The notes beneath the pieces were generated by a model. It did not search any database, was not told the origin of the DNA, and was given only the letters and a program-made list of their open reading frames with translations. Source: Brevundimonas sp. SH203 (GTDB lineage: Bacteria; Pseudomonadota; Alphaproteobacteria; Caulobacterales; Caulobacteraceae). From it: a stretch of DNA of 64,000 nt. Where the stretch lies: positions 248,001 to 312,000 of the forward strand of contig NZ_BDMM01000003.1 of NCBI RefSeq assembly GCF_002157625.1, read 5' to 3'. How positions within the stretch are numbered: the first letter of the stretch is position 1; each line of letters begins with the position of its first letter. The position numbers and the translations under genes were made by a program. This document shows positions 38,817-46,866 of this stretch, piece after piece.

Positions 38817-39431
38817 TCAAACCCTCACCTCGATCAGCGGAACCGCCGCCATTCGGCCCGCCTCGAAACTTTCCAGCGTCGTCTCGATCCGGTCGGTGTC
38901 GAACCGCACAGGCGTGTCGAACAGGAAGCCCGCCGTCACCGGAACGCCCACGCCGGGCGCGGTCGCCAGCGTCACCCGTCCCGTCGCCGCATCGACCGCA
39001 AAGGCCGCAGTCTCCACCCCGCCGACCGCGACGCGCACCGATCCCTCGACCGGCTTGGCGATCGGCCGCGCCACATCGCCATAGGTCTTGATCAGGTCGA
39101 AGCCCGTCCGCGTCCCGTCGCCGACGCCCAGCGCCTGATCCTGGGCCGACGCCGTCCCGCCCGGCGCGCACGACTTGAAGTCGGCGAAATCCTTGAACCG
39201 GAACCCGTACAGCCGCCCGCGCCGCGCCTCGAAGAAGGCGGTCAGCGCCGCCATGTCGTCCAGCGACCTCAGGTTCGCCCCGATCAGATACCGTCGGCGG
39301 CCCAGCGCCCAAGGCGTCGAGCGCCGCTCGAACCCCGAGGCCAGGGTCGCGATCTCGGTCCTGCGCTCCACCCCGCCGGTCGACCCGAACGCCAGCCGCG
39401 CCGGCAGCCGCACCTCATGAAAGGCGCCCAT
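38817..39431 (-). CDS. GTA DUF2460 tail protein (gp12-like)
   Basis: A 204-residue DUF2460 protein (MGAFHEVRLPARLAFGSTGG..., FEARRGRLYGFRFKDFADFK). Start ATG 39431 has GGAG at good distance. It is the first gene of the tail-tip block gp12-gp15; two plus-strand genes separate it from gp11. Confidence 0.92.
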   Translation of the reverse strand: MGAFHEVRLPARLAFGSTGGVERRTEIATLASGFERRSTPWALGRRRYLIGANLRSLDDMAALTAFFEARRGRLYGFRFKDFADFKSCAPGGTASAQDQALGVGDGTRTGFDLIKTYGDVARPIAKPVEGSVRVAVGGVETAAFAVDAATGRVTLATAPGVGVPVTAGFLFDTPVRFDTDRIETTLESFEAGRMAAVPLIEVRV

Positions 39432-39515
39432 GTCACTCTCCTGTTGTGTCCAACCGCCCGCCCGGTCCAAGATTTGGCGGCGGCGCCTCGGCCGCGTCTT
39501 TCAGGGAACCGGGCC

Positions 39516-40163
39516 TTGCGCGGCGAAATCCTCAGCTACGATCCCGCGACCGGCGACGGTCTGATCAGCGGCGACGACTTGCAGCGCTATGCTTTCACAT
39601 CGGCCGCCGCCGGTCTCGAACCCGGCCGCCGCGTCGATTTCGTGGTTCAGGACGACCAGGCGCTCAGCCTGATGGTCCTGCGCGACGGCCCGCTGCCGCC
39701 GGCCGTCTATCCGCCCGAACCGGACCTGGGCCTATGGGGCTATTTCGTCCGCTGCATCACCGACCTCTATATCGAAGGCCACGGCCGGGCGCGGCGAAAG
39801 GAATACTGGTCCTTCGCCCTGTTCCACTTCCTGATCCTGATGCTCGCCTTCATGCCGATCATCGGTCTGGCCGTCCTCGAGGCCGAGGCCGGCTACGATA
39901 TGGAGGTCTGGGGCGTCGCCTGGATCTGCATCGTCGCCCTGGTCTATTTCGCGCTGATTGTTCCCTACGTCTGCGTCACCATCCGCCGCTTCCACGATGT
40001 CGGGCTCAGCGGCTGGCTGATCCTGATCGGCCTCGTCCCGTATGTCGGCGGCCTGTTCACCTTCATCGTCAGCCTTCTGCCCTCGCAACCAGCCGTGAAC
40101 GTCCACGGCGCGCCGCCCAAGGGCCTCGGCGCATTACAATACCGTCAGGTTTCGCCGGCCTGA
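39516..40163 (+). CDS. DUF805 membrane protein with cold-shock-like N-terminus (copy A)
   Basis: A 215-residue protein. Residues 1-60 (RGEILSYDPATGDGLISGDD, then YAFTS) look like a short beta-barrel of cold-shock type; the rest is DUF805 with about four membrane helices and the REY/RRFHDVGLSGW motif region (RARRKEYWSF, IRRFHDVG). Start TTG 39516 is chosen because AGGGAA precedes it and because the paralogue at 40242 starts at the matching residue. It lies antisense inside the GTA cluster. Confidence 0.78.
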   Translation: MRGEILSYDPATGDGLISGDDLQRYAFTSAAAGLEPGRRVDFVVQDDQALSLMVLRDGPLPPAVYPPEPDLGLWGYFVRCITDLYIEGHGRARRKEYWSFALFHFLILMLAFMPIIGLAVLEAEAGYDMEVWGVAWICIVALVYFALIVPYVCVTIRRFHDVGLSGWLILIGLVPYVGGLFTFIVSLLPSQPAVNVHGAPPKGLGALQYRQVSPA

Positions 40164-40241
40164 CCTTTTCCGGTTGCTGGGATTGCACGGGTCGGCGATG
40201 CTGCCCGCGCGCCGAACCGGGCGCCATTCATGGAGATCTCA

Positions 40242-40943
40242 GTGCGCGGTGAAATTCTCAGCTACGACGCCACGACCGGCGCCGGTCTGATCAGCGGCGA
40301 CGACGGCGCCCGCTACGACTTCACCTCGGACGCGCTCCAGTCGCCGGCCGTGCCCGCAGCCGGCGTCCGCGTCGACTTCGTGCCCGAGGGCGCCGTCGCG
40401 ACCCAGATCCTGATCCTGGCCGGCGCCCCCACCACCACCGGCGTCGCCGGCGGTTACGCCAGTTCCACCGCCCCGGCCGCCGGCGCCATCGAATGGCAAA
40501 AGCTGTTCCTGTCGTTCGAGGGCCGCATCCGCCGCTCGCACTTCTGGATCGGCTGGCTGGTCCTGCTCGGCGTCAATGTCGTCATCAGCTGGATTCCGAT
40601 CATCAACCTGCTGGGCATCGTGCTGGTCTGGCCGAACCTGGCCATCTCGGTGAAACGCCTGCACGACATGGGCAAGTCCGGCTGGCTGATCGCCATTCCC
40701 TGGGTCGGCTCGGTCGTCGCCTTCGTCGGCGCCTTCGCCATGATCATCGCCGCCGCCGTCGCCAACGGCTATTCGGAAGACTATTACGAGGGCAATCCGG
40801 CCGCCGTCTTCGCCCTGATGGGCCCGGCCTTCGGCCTGTTCGCCATCGCCGGCCTGCTCGGCCTGGCCTTCCTGCTGTGGATCGGCCTGGTCGACAGCCA
40901 GAAGGGCGAAAACCGCTTCGGCCCCAATCCCAAGGGCGAATAA
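40242..40943 (+). CDS. DUF805 membrane protein with cold-shock-like N-terminus (copy B)
   Basis: A 233-residue paralogue of the preceding gene: VRGEILSYDATTGAGLISGDD then DUF805 with RRSHFWIGW and VKRLHDMGKSGW. Start GTG 40242 has GGAG six bases upstream; ATG 40230 would add four residues. The tandem pair is probably a local duplication. Function is unknown; DUF805 proteins are inner-membrane and often stress-related. Confidence 0.78.
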   Translation: MRGEILSYDATTGAGLISGDDGARYDFTSDALQSPAVPAAGVRVDFVPEGAVATQILILAGAPTTTGVAGGYASSTAPAAGAIEWQKLFLSFEGRIRRSHFWIGWLVLLGVNVVISWIPIINLLGIVLVWPNLAISVKRLHDMGKSGWLIAIPWVGSVVAFVGAFAMIIAAAVANGYSEDYYEGNPAAVFALMGPAFGLFAIAGLLGLAFLLWIGLVDSQKGENRFGPNPKGE

Positions 40944-40950
40944 GCAACAA

Positions 40951-41034
40951 GTGGCGAGTGGCGAGTGGTCAGTGGCGAGACGCGCCGCATCGGCATCCTC
41001 ACTCGCCACTCGTCACTAACCACTCGCCACTCTC
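40951..41034. repeat. S-type repeat S2 between DUF805 copy B and gp11
   Basis: GTGGCGAGTGGCGAGTGG units (40951-40980) face ACTCGCCACTCGTCACT units (40999-41034). It lies at a convergent junction. Confidence 0.9.
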
Positions 41035-41038
41035 TTCC

Positions 41039-41563
41039 TCACATCCTCCGCGCGCCCAGACTGACCGCCCGCGCCAGCATCTGGGCGATCTGCGCTTCGG
41101 ACCGCAGCAAGGCCGGCGCCCCGCCGTCCACCGTCACATTGACCGTCACCCCGCCGCCTGAGACCGGCCCGATCTCGCCGCTCGTTGAGGGACGAAACAC
41201 CTCCGGCCCACGTTCTCCGACCAGATAGGCGCCCCCGCCCAGCACCGGCCCGCCGTCCGCCCGCGCCCCGCCGAAGCTGGACATCGCCGCCTGGATCGCG
41301 GCGCTCAGTCCGCCGCCGTTCGATCCCGCCGCCGCGTTCACCGCATTCAGCACCGCCCGCGCCAGTTCGGCCAGCGACACCTCCCCGTCCGCCGCCGCCC
41401 GCGCCAGCGACCGGGTCAGGCTGTCCCCGGCCCGCCCGAACGCCGCCTCGATCGCGTCGGCCGCCTCCTCCGTCGGCGCCTTCAACGCCTCCAGCGCCGC
41501 CCCGGCCTCCGCCGCGCGCAGGGCGACATCGTCGATCCGGTCCCGTCCGAACTCATCCGCCAT
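41039..41563 (-). CDS. GTA tail tape-measure protein, short (gp11-like)
   Basis: A 174-residue protein with an Ala-rich helical N-terminal half and a C-terminal segment with ADGGPVLGGGAYLVGERGPE, the usual tape-measure end motif. Length matches a short GTA tail rather than a phage. Its start overlaps the small chaperone gene upstream by 11 bases. Confidence 0.88.
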   Translation of the reverse strand: MADEFGRDRIDDVALRAAEAGAALEALKAPTEEAADAIEAAFGRAGDSLTRSLARAAADGEVSLAELARAVLNAVNAAAGSNGGGLSAAIQAAMSSFGGARADGGPVLGGGAYLVGERGPEVFRPSTSGEIGPVSGGGVTVNVTVDGGAPALLRSEAQIAQMLARAVSLGARRM

Positions 41564-41729
41564 CCGGCCAAGTCTCCATCAATCGCGCCAATCCCTGTCG
41601 CCCCATCGGCGTCGCCGCCCGGGGCGTCTCGGTCAGCATCCGCCATTCCTTCAGCGACAGCCGCCAGAACGCTTCGGGCGCCACGCCCAGGGCGGCGGCC
41701 CGCCTCAACATCTCGCCCCAGGGGGTCAT
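41553..41729 (-). CDS. Small GTA tail-assembly chaperone (rcc01693-like)
   Basis: A 58-residue protein starting MTPWGEMLRRAAALGVAPEAFW, with FWRLSLKEWRML, the conserved pattern of the small phage tail-assembly chaperone found between gp10 and gp11 in alphaproteobacterial GTAs. It starts within the gp10 end (4-base overlap) and runs into gp11. Confidence 0.82.
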   Translation of the reverse strand: MTPWGEMLRRAAALGVAPEAFWRLSLKEWRMLTETPRAATPMGRQGLARLMETWPDGG

Positions 41730-42004
41730 GCCGCGGCGGCCGCGAACGCCTGCGCCACCGCCACGGCCGCCTCGCGCGGATCGACCCCCGCCACGTCCGG
41801 CGCACTCTCCCCGCCCCCGCACAGCACCGCCGTCAGCACCACCATCAGATCCTTCGCCGACAGCGTCTTCATCCGCTCCGCCACCGCCGCCAGCCCATCG
41901 ACGCCCAGCCCCGTCTCGATCTCCGCCAGCGCCCCCAGCGTCAGACACGCCCGACGCCGCTCGCCGCCCAGCAGCACGGCCGTTTCGCCTCTCGCCGCAT
42001 TCAT
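41726..42004 (-). CDS. GTA gp10-like tail-assembly protein
   Basis: A 92-residue protein with LGGERRRACLTLGALAEIETGLG, matching the GTA_gp10 family. It may form a two-part tail chaperone with the small gene that follows and overlaps it. The C-terminus is an alanine-rich helix. Confidence 0.85.
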   Translation of the reverse strand: MNAARGETAVLLGGERRRACLTLGALAEIETGLGVDGLAAVAERMKTLSAKDLMVVLTAVLCGGGESAPDVAGVDPREAAVAVAQAFAAAAA

Positions 42005-42026
42005 GGCGCCTCCAGTTCCGATTTTT

Positions 42027-42092
42027 GGTGAGTGGTGAATCGTGTTTCGTGATTGCTCCTCGCCTCACGACTCACGCATCACCCTTCACGCT
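42027..42092. repeat. S-type repeat S3 between gp9 and gp10
   Basis: GGTGAGTGGTGAATCGTG units face CTCACGACTCACGCATCACC units around a short loop. This copy is the AT-richer GTGA variant. Confidence 0.85.
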
Positions 42093-42095
42093 CTC

Positions 42096-42506
42096 TCAAA
42101 CCGCGCTGAACCCGATCGCCCCCGCGCTGGCCAGGCTCAGCGCAAACGTCGCCTCGCCCTCATGCTCACCGGCGTATTCCAGCGCCGCTACCAGGAACGG
42201 CCCCTCCAGCACCCCGAAATCCGGCACGATCAGCCGCCACCGCTTCGCCGCCTGATCGAAAAAGGCCTCGCGCACCAAGGCATCCGACGCCGCGTCGCGA
42301 AAGATGCCCTGCCCCGACACCGACGCCGACTTGACGCCCGCCCCCGCCAGCAGTTCGCGCCACCGCCCGGCGCTGTCGCCGTCCGTCGCATCCACGGTCT
42401 TGGCGTTCAGCGAAATCGTCCTCGCCCTCAACCCCGCCACCGTCGTGAACACGCCGGGCGCGCCCTCGATCTTCAGCAGCATGTCCTTGCCCGCCTGTGC
42501 GGTCAT
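42096..42506 (-). CDS. GTA major tail protein (gp9-like)
   Basis: A 136-residue TP901-1-family major tail tube protein: KDMLLKIEGAPGVFTTVAGLRARTI, the VDATDGDSAGRWRELLAGAG segment and the C-terminal FALSLASAGAI. It would polymerise into the tail tube. It is flanked by S3 downstream and S4 upstream. Confidence 0.9.
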   Translation of the reverse strand: MTAQAGKDMLLKIEGAPGVFTTVAGLRARTISLNAKTVDATDGDSAGRWRELLAGAGVKSASVSGQGIFRDAASDALVREAFFDQAAKRWRLIVPDFGVLEGPFLVAALEYAGEHEGEATFALSLASAGAIGFSAV

Positions 42507-42530
42507 GTCGTCCTCGCTTTGCTTATTGAT

Positions 42531-42599
42531 GGTGAGTGGTGAATCGTGAGTAGTGACGGGCGGCCGTCACGGTTCACCACTCACCACTCACCACTCACC
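42531..42599. repeat. S-type repeat S4 between gp8 and gp9
   Basis: GGTGAGTGGTGAATCGTGAG faces TTCACCACTCACCACTCACC. On the minus strand the right arm reads GTGAGTGGTGAGTGGTGA and supplies the last residues (VSGEW) and stop of gp8. Confidence 0.9.
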
Positions 42600-42994
42600 T
42601 CTTCCGTCACCGCCCTCAGCCGCACCACCGCATAAGTCCGCCGCCCGTCGCCGGCCGGGAAGACATCGGCGAAGGTCGCCCTCAGAGTCGCCGTCCGCAC
42701 CCCGTCGGCCTCCAGCCTCGTTTCGTGCAGACACGCCCTTGCCGCCGCCGCCATCGCCTTGGCCTCTTCCGATCCGGCGAAGCGCGACACGCCGGTCAGG
42801 GTCAGCCGCTGCTCGACCCCGCCCCCGTCCGCCGCCACCGGCCGGCTCTCGCACCGGCCCAGCGCCAGATAGGGGCACGTCGCCCCCTCCGGCGCCTGGT
42901 CGTAAACCCGCCCCTGGATCAGGGCCGACAGCGTCAGATCGGCCTTCAGCGCCGCCATCATCGCCTTCTGCAGCGCGCCCTCGTGATCCCTCAT
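42581..42994 (-). CDS. GTA DUF3168 tail-completion protein (gp8-like)
   Basis: A 137-residue DUF3168 protein starting MRDHEGALQKAMMAALKAD with LIQGRVYDQAP and CPYLALG. It overlaps gp7 by 4 bases. Its last five residues and its stop are coded by repeat S4, so the element has reset the C-terminus. Confidence 0.88.
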   Translation of the reverse strand: MRDHEGALQKAMMAALKADLTLSALIQGRVYDQAPEGATCPYLALGRCESRPVAADGGGVEQRLTLTGVSRFAGSEEAKAMAAAARACLHETRLEADGVRTATLRATFADVFPAGDGRRTYAVVRLRAVTEEVSGEW

Positions 42995-43326
42995 CGCGTC
43001 CGCTCCAGCTCCAGTTCGACCCGCCCCGGCCGCAGGTCCGCGACCAGCCGGATCGTCCAGTCCGCCCCGCCGAAGCGCAGCACCCGCCCGACCGCCAGCC
43101 TGGGATCGGCCCGCGTCTCGGCCTTCATCGTCTCGACCGCGCGGCGCTGATCGCCCTCGCCGCGTTCGACCCGCCGCCGCGTCCCGCCTTTCAGCCAGAC
43201 CGACCCCATCGGCTCGAACGTCACGCTGCGCCCGCCATACGGCGTCTCGGCCTCGACCGGCTGAAACAGCCCCGCCAGCATCCTCATATCGGCGCTCAAG
43301 CAGGCCGACGGCCGATAGCGCCCCAT
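42991..43326 (-). CDS. GTA head-tail adaptor / head-closure protein (gp7-like)
   Basis: A 111-residue protein with RMLAGLFQPVEAETPYGG and VLRFGGADWTIRLVADL, the pattern of GTA gp7 head-closure proteins. Start ATG 43326 overlaps the gp6 stop (TGATG). Confidence 0.88.
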   Translation of the reverse strand: MGRYRPSACLSADMRMLAGLFQPVEAETPYGGRSVTFEPMGSVWLKGGTRRRVERGEGDQRRAVETMKAETRADPRLAVGRVLRFGGADWTIRLVADLRPGRVELELERTR

Positions 43327-43592
43327 CAAAGTCGCACCACGCGATAGGGCGCGATCCAGCCCTCCACCGGCTCCACGGCCATGTCGGGATCGCCCCGCTC
43401 ATAGGCCCGCAGCACCAGCATCAGGATCGCCAGCCTCAGCGGCGCTGGAGAGGTCGCGGTGAGGCTCAACCCCACATCCGCCTCCACCCTCGCCCGCGCC
43501 GCCTCGATCAGTGTGGCGATCAGTCCGTCCTCGGCCTCATGCTCGACGCGCAGAAACAGCTTCGCCTCCGCCGCCGTCACCGGTTGCGCCAT
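43326..43592 (-). CDS. GTA head-tail connector (gp6-like)
   Basis: An 88-residue protein: VTAAEAKLFLRVEHEAEDGLI and a long helix, typical of gp6-like connectors. It is separated from the capsid gene by repeat S5 and coupled to gp7. Confidence 0.88.
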   Translation of the reverse strand: MAQPVTAAEAKLFLRVEHEAEDGLIATLIEAARARVEADVGLSLTATSPAPLRLAILMLVLRAYERGDPDMAVEPVEGWIAPYRVVRL

Positions 43593-43612
43593 GTGTCACC
43601 TCGCTTTGCTCG

Positions 43613-43730
43613 GAAGTGGCGAGTGACGAGTGGCGTGTGGCCAGACCGCCACCCCCTTCTCCATCAAGACGCCGTTTCAGACATCAGCGGCGAGCGACCA
43701 CTCGCCACTCGCCACTGACCACTCGTCACT
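43613..43730. repeat. S-type repeat S5 between the capsid gene and gp6
   Basis: AAGTGGCGAGTGACGAGTGGC units (43613-43643) face CACTCGCCACTCGCCACTGACCACTCGTCACT units (43699-43730). The gp6 ribosome site sits just beyond it in a CCGAGCAAAGCGAGG block that recurs near S1 and S4. Confidence 0.9.
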
Positions 43731-43736
43731 CCGCGA

Positions 43737-44963
43737 CTAGGTCGCGGCGAACTTCATCACCTTGATCGCGTCGAAGTTCTGCACCCCGCCGCCCACGCGC
43801 TTGGTCGTGTAGAACAGCACATAGGGCTTGGCCGAATAGGGATCGCGCAGCACCCGCACCCCCGCCCGGTCCACGATCAGATAGCCCCGCTGGAAGTCCC
43901 CGAACGCGATCGACAGGCTGTTGGCCGCCACGTCCGGCATGGTCTCGATCTCCGTGACCGGATAGCCCAGCAGGCTCGCCGTCTCGCCCAGCCGCGTCGC
44001 CGGCTGCCAGATGTAGTTTCCGTCCGCGTCCTTGAACTTGCGCACGGCCGAGACCGTCTTTCGGTTCATCACGAACCGCCCGTTCGGCCGATACTGGGCC
44101 TTGGGCGCATAGATCAGGTCGATCAGCCGGTCGGTCGGACTGGTCGAGGCGAACCCGCCCGCCGCGCCCGAGGCGACATAACCGATCTGACCCCAGGTCT
44201 GGCTCGCATCCGCCACGGTCGTATAGCTCAGGAAGCCGCGCGGCTTGTTGGTCCCGTCGCCGGTCACGAAAGCCTGCGTCTCCTGCGCGGCGAAGGCGTC
44301 CTCGACCTCGGCCGCCAGCCATTCGTCCAGATCGACCATGGCGTCGTCCAGCAGAGCCTGGGTCGCCGCCGGATTGGCGTAGAGGTCCGCCGACGGGAAC
44401 TCCAGCAGGGCCAAGGTCGCCGGGTCCGTCTCCGGCCGCGCGGCGGTTTCCGCCACCCAGCCCGAGGCCACGCCCGCCGTCGACACCGGCTTTCTGAATA
44501 CGCCCGCCGCCACCGTCCGCACCGTGGCGATCTCGCGCATCGGCGACACCGCCATCAGACGCCGCTCGATGGCCCGCTCGGTCTCATAGGGCACGACATA
44601 GCCGCCCGAGGTCGCGCCGCCCGACAGGCCCGCCTTGACCTCCAGATGAGGGGACTGGCCCGTCTTCAGATAGCCGTCCCACGCCGCCTTCGCCTCGGGC
44701 GCGGCCGCCGTCTCGACCGGCTCGCCGCCGATGAGCGGACGCCGGTTCTGGCTCATCACCCGATCCAGCCGCGCCTGGGCCGCCGCCACCGCCTGATCGA
44801 TGCGCGCCACCTTCTCCTCCAGCAGCACGTCCGCCGCCGCCTTCTTCTCGATCTCCTCCAGCCGGACGTCGTTCGCCCCTTTGAACGCCTCGAACGCCGC
44901 CATCATCTCATGCACGGCGACGCGCGCCTCCGGCGAGGCGGAAGCCTGTTTGGTCTCTTTCAT
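43737..44963 (-). CDS. GTA major capsid protein, HK97 family (gp5-like)
   Basis: A 408-residue HK97-fold capsid protein. The first 110 residues form a scaffold coiled coil, followed by SGGATSGGYVVPYE at the mature N-terminus, LVRLDDAMVDLDEWL-type helices and the C-terminal GVRVLRDPYSAKPYVLFYTTKRVGG strand. Start ATG 44963 is preceded by GGAGATATC. The protease that matures it is encoded upstream beyond an antisense gene island. Confidence 0.93.
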   Translation of the reverse strand: MKETKQASASPEARVAVHEMMAAFEAFKGANDVRLEEIEKKAAADVLLEEKVARIDQAVAAAQARLDRVMSQNRRPLIGGEPVETAAAPEAKAAWDGYLKTGQSPHLEVKAGLSGGATSGGYVVPYETERAIERRLMAVSPMREIATVRTVAAGVFRKPVSTAGVASGWVAETAARPETDPATLALLEFPSADLYANPAATQALLDDAMVDLDEWLAAEVEDAFAAQETQAFVTGDGTNKPRGFLSYTTVADASQTWGQIGYVASGAAGGFASTSPTDRLIDLIYAPKAQYRPNGRFVMNRKTVSAVRKFKDADGNYIWQPATRLGETASLLGYPVTEIETMPDVAANSLSIAFGDFQRGYLIVDRAGVRVLRDPYSAKPYVLFYTTKRVGGGVQNFDAIKVMKFAAT

Positions 44964-44972
44964 GATATCTCC

Positions 44973-45013
44973 GGTTGAAGAACCGCGTGTTGCGGTTAGG
45001 GTCGGGCTGCGCC
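44973..45013 (+). pseudogene. Remnant of a paralogue C-terminus (PVEEPRV-type)
   Basis: The codons here read PVEEPRVAVRV, almost the same as the end of the gene at 45051-45779 (PVEEPRVVVRV), and most base differences between the two copies are synonymous. No body of the gene remains: the capsid gene occupies the space upstream. It is probably the 3' stump of a deleted tandem copy. Confidence 0.55.
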
Positions 45014-45050
45014 CGAATTCTATCGGCAGCGCTCGGTGACCGCTGGACGT

Positions 45051-45779
45051 ATGGACAAATTCAATCGTCGCCCAAGCCGAGCAACGCGCAGGAAGCGTCT
45101 GGCGTGGGCGGCGGCGGCCTTCGCCATTCCGACCGCCGCCTTCGCCCTGCTTTTCCTTTTCGGAAGCAGGCTAGATTCGGTGATTTGGCTTAAAGGCTTA
45201 GGGGGTCTCTACCTGATCGCGTTTGCGATCAGCCTTGCCCTCGGGTTGCGACAGGGGGTTCGGATTTACCGGGAATGGATCGACAAGCTTGGCTTTCAAC
45301 CCACCCAAGGGCCGGGCTTCACCACGTTGGAACTGGCGGTGTTCGACGAACTGGAAAAAACGCTCATTGAAGAAGCGCCTGCCCTCCGCCGCTTCCTCGC
45401 TCAGGCCGAAGTGGTTTCTCGCTTCAACAGCGGGACCGGATGCATAACGCGCATCCGATCCAGCCACGCGCAAGCCGTCGCTCGGGCGTCGGAAGTCATC
45501 TTTTTCTTTCAACTAAAGACGCTTGCCGGACCCACGGGGTGTCGCGTTTGGACGGATGAAGCCGAGGTCATCGACCTCATGGAGTTCTTCACAGGAACCG
45601 TTGATACGAGAAAGTTCGACTGGGACACGACCGACTTTGAACCGATCGACCCACCAGAACACCTCAAGCCGCCCACCATCCGGCCGATTTCCACCATCCC
45701 ACATCCGTCCTACAACAAGGTGCTTTTCGAGTATCATCCAGTTGAAGAACCTCGCGTCGTCGTTAGAGTCCGCCAATGA
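45051..45779 (+). CDS. Hypothetical membrane protein, island gene 1
   Basis: A 242-residue protein of no family I recognise. Two hydrophobic segments (AWAAAAFAIPTAAFALLFLF and LKGLGGLYLIAFAISLALG) near the N-terminus are followed by a soluble domain of about 160 residues with FDELEKTLIEEAP and SEVIFFFQLKTLAG. The base composition is clearly less G+C-rich than the flanking GTA genes, suggesting recent transfer. The stop overlaps the next start (ATGA). It is antisense within the GTA cluster. Confidence 0.65.
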   Translation: MDKFNRRPSRATRRKRLAWAAAAFAIPTAAFALLFLFGSRLDSVIWLKGLGGLYLIAFAISLALGLRQGVRIYREWIDKLGFQPTQGPGFTTLELAVFDELEKTLIEEAPALRRFLAQAEVVSRFNSGTGCITRIRSSHAQAVARASEVIFFFQLKTLAGPTGCRVWTDEAEVIDLMEFFTGTVDTRKFDWDTTDFEPIDPPEHLKPPTIRPISTIPHPSYNKVLFEYHPVEEPRVVVRVRQ

Positions 45780-46054
45780 TCGCTCCAGCGAAGCTCCCGC
45801 GCACCCGATTGGGTCGCCTCGTCCCCTTTTCCACCTGGAACGAAGGGGCCGGGTGGCTGGTGGTTTCGGCGTTGCTCGTTTCAAGGATCAGCCGCGAAAC
45901 GACTTGGATTGACGACAGGGTCGGCGGCTTGCTGTTGGTAGTCTTTTTGGGACTCGCTGGAGCCATCTGGGTCTTATCTCGCTATCTGCCCAACCTATCG
46001 ACCGCTCCTAAACGCAGTCCGTTAGAACGGCTTCAGGATCACGAAGACGCCTGA
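45776..46054 (+). CDS. Hypothetical small membrane protein, island gene 2
   Basis: A 92-residue protein with two membrane segments (WLVVSALLVSRI and GGLLLVVFLGLAGAIWVLS). It is coupled to both neighbours (ATGA upstream, TGATG downstream). The less G+C-rich composition matches island gene 1. Function unknown. Confidence 0.6.
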   Translation: MIAPAKLPRTRLGRLVPFSTWNEGAGWLVVSALLVSRISRETTWIDDRVGGLLLVVFLGLAGAIWVLSRYLPNLSTAPKRSPLERLQDHEDA

Positions 46055-46866
46055 TGTCCCACCTCACGCCGCTCGAGAGCGCCGTCATGGACGCCATGGC
46101 CTGGCAGATGGGCGACAGCGTGCCCGATCTGGCGGCGCAGGCGGCGTCCAGTTCGCCGGGGCTGCGGCGCAACACCGGCGCGGGCCTCTATTCCCAGGTC
46201 CTGGTCGACGCCAACCGGCGCACGGCCAATCCCGACGCCACCGGCCTGTTCGGCACGGTCCATGTCATGGTCGGCGACCTGCCCGATCCCCTCGGCTTCC
46301 AGATCGAGCTGCGTCAGGGCCGGCTGATGGCCCTGCACGGCCAGAGCTATGGCCAGGACACCCGCGCCATCGACTTCTCCAACACCCCCTTCGGCGAGGT
46401 CTTCACCGTCGACGACCGGGGCCAGTCCGTCCTCTACCGGCCCGCCCGCCGCGTCCCCGCCCCGGTCGCCCCCCGGCCGAAACCCGCCGCCCGGCCCAGC
46501 GTCCCGATCCAGCCGCCCGTCCAGCCTCAGCCCGCCGCGCGCCCGACCCCGGAGGCCCGTCCGGCCGATCACGCCCTGCCCGTCTCCGCCGCCCCGCCCG
46601 GCGTGGCGGACATGCTGTCCGGCCTGTCGGACCCGACCGCCTCGCGCGGCGGCCGGCTGGCCCTGGTCTATCTCGGCGCCTATGGGCTGATCCTGCTGGC
46701 CGTCCTGTTCGCCAAACTGGTGCTGCACACCGGCTGGGTCTTCGCCGTGATCGTCGCCGTCTGGCTCGTGCGCTACATCCACAGCCCCAAGGGCCGCGCC
46801 AAAATGGCCGACCTCGCCGACCGTCTGGAGCGCCAGGGCGCCTTCCAGGCCCTCAAACCACGCTGA
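46054..46866 (+). CDS. Hypothetical protein with Pro-rich linker and C-terminal membrane helices
   Basis: A 270-residue protein. The N-terminal 125 residues are soluble (MSHLTPLESAVMDAMAWQMG..., LYSQVLVDANRRTANP), a Pro/Ala-rich linker follows (about 130-185), and two hydrophobic segments lie near the C-terminus (LALVYLGAYGLILLAVLF, VFAVIVAVWLV). Its codon use is as G+C-rich as the host. It overlaps the convergent protease gene by 14 bases. Function unknown. Confidence 0.65.
   Translation: MSHLTPLESAVMDAMAWQMGDSVPDLAAQAASSSPGLRRNTGAGLYSQVLVDANRRTANPDATGLFGTVHVMVGDLPDPLGFQIELRQGRLMALHGQSYGQDTRAIDFSNTPFGEVFTVDDRGQSVLYRPARRVPAPVAPRPKPAARPSVPIQPPVQPQPAARPTPEARPADHALPVSAAPPGVADMLSGLSDPTASRGGRLALVYLGAYGLILLAVLFAKLVLHTGWVFAVIVAVWLVRYIHSPKGRAKMADLADRLERQGAFQALKPR

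Noticed and set aside
44973..45779. Direct repeats flanking island gene 1 as insertion-sequence or attachment-site duplications
   Set aside because: The two copies differ mainly at synonymous positions and encode the same peptide, so a gene-end remnant explains them better than an att site.
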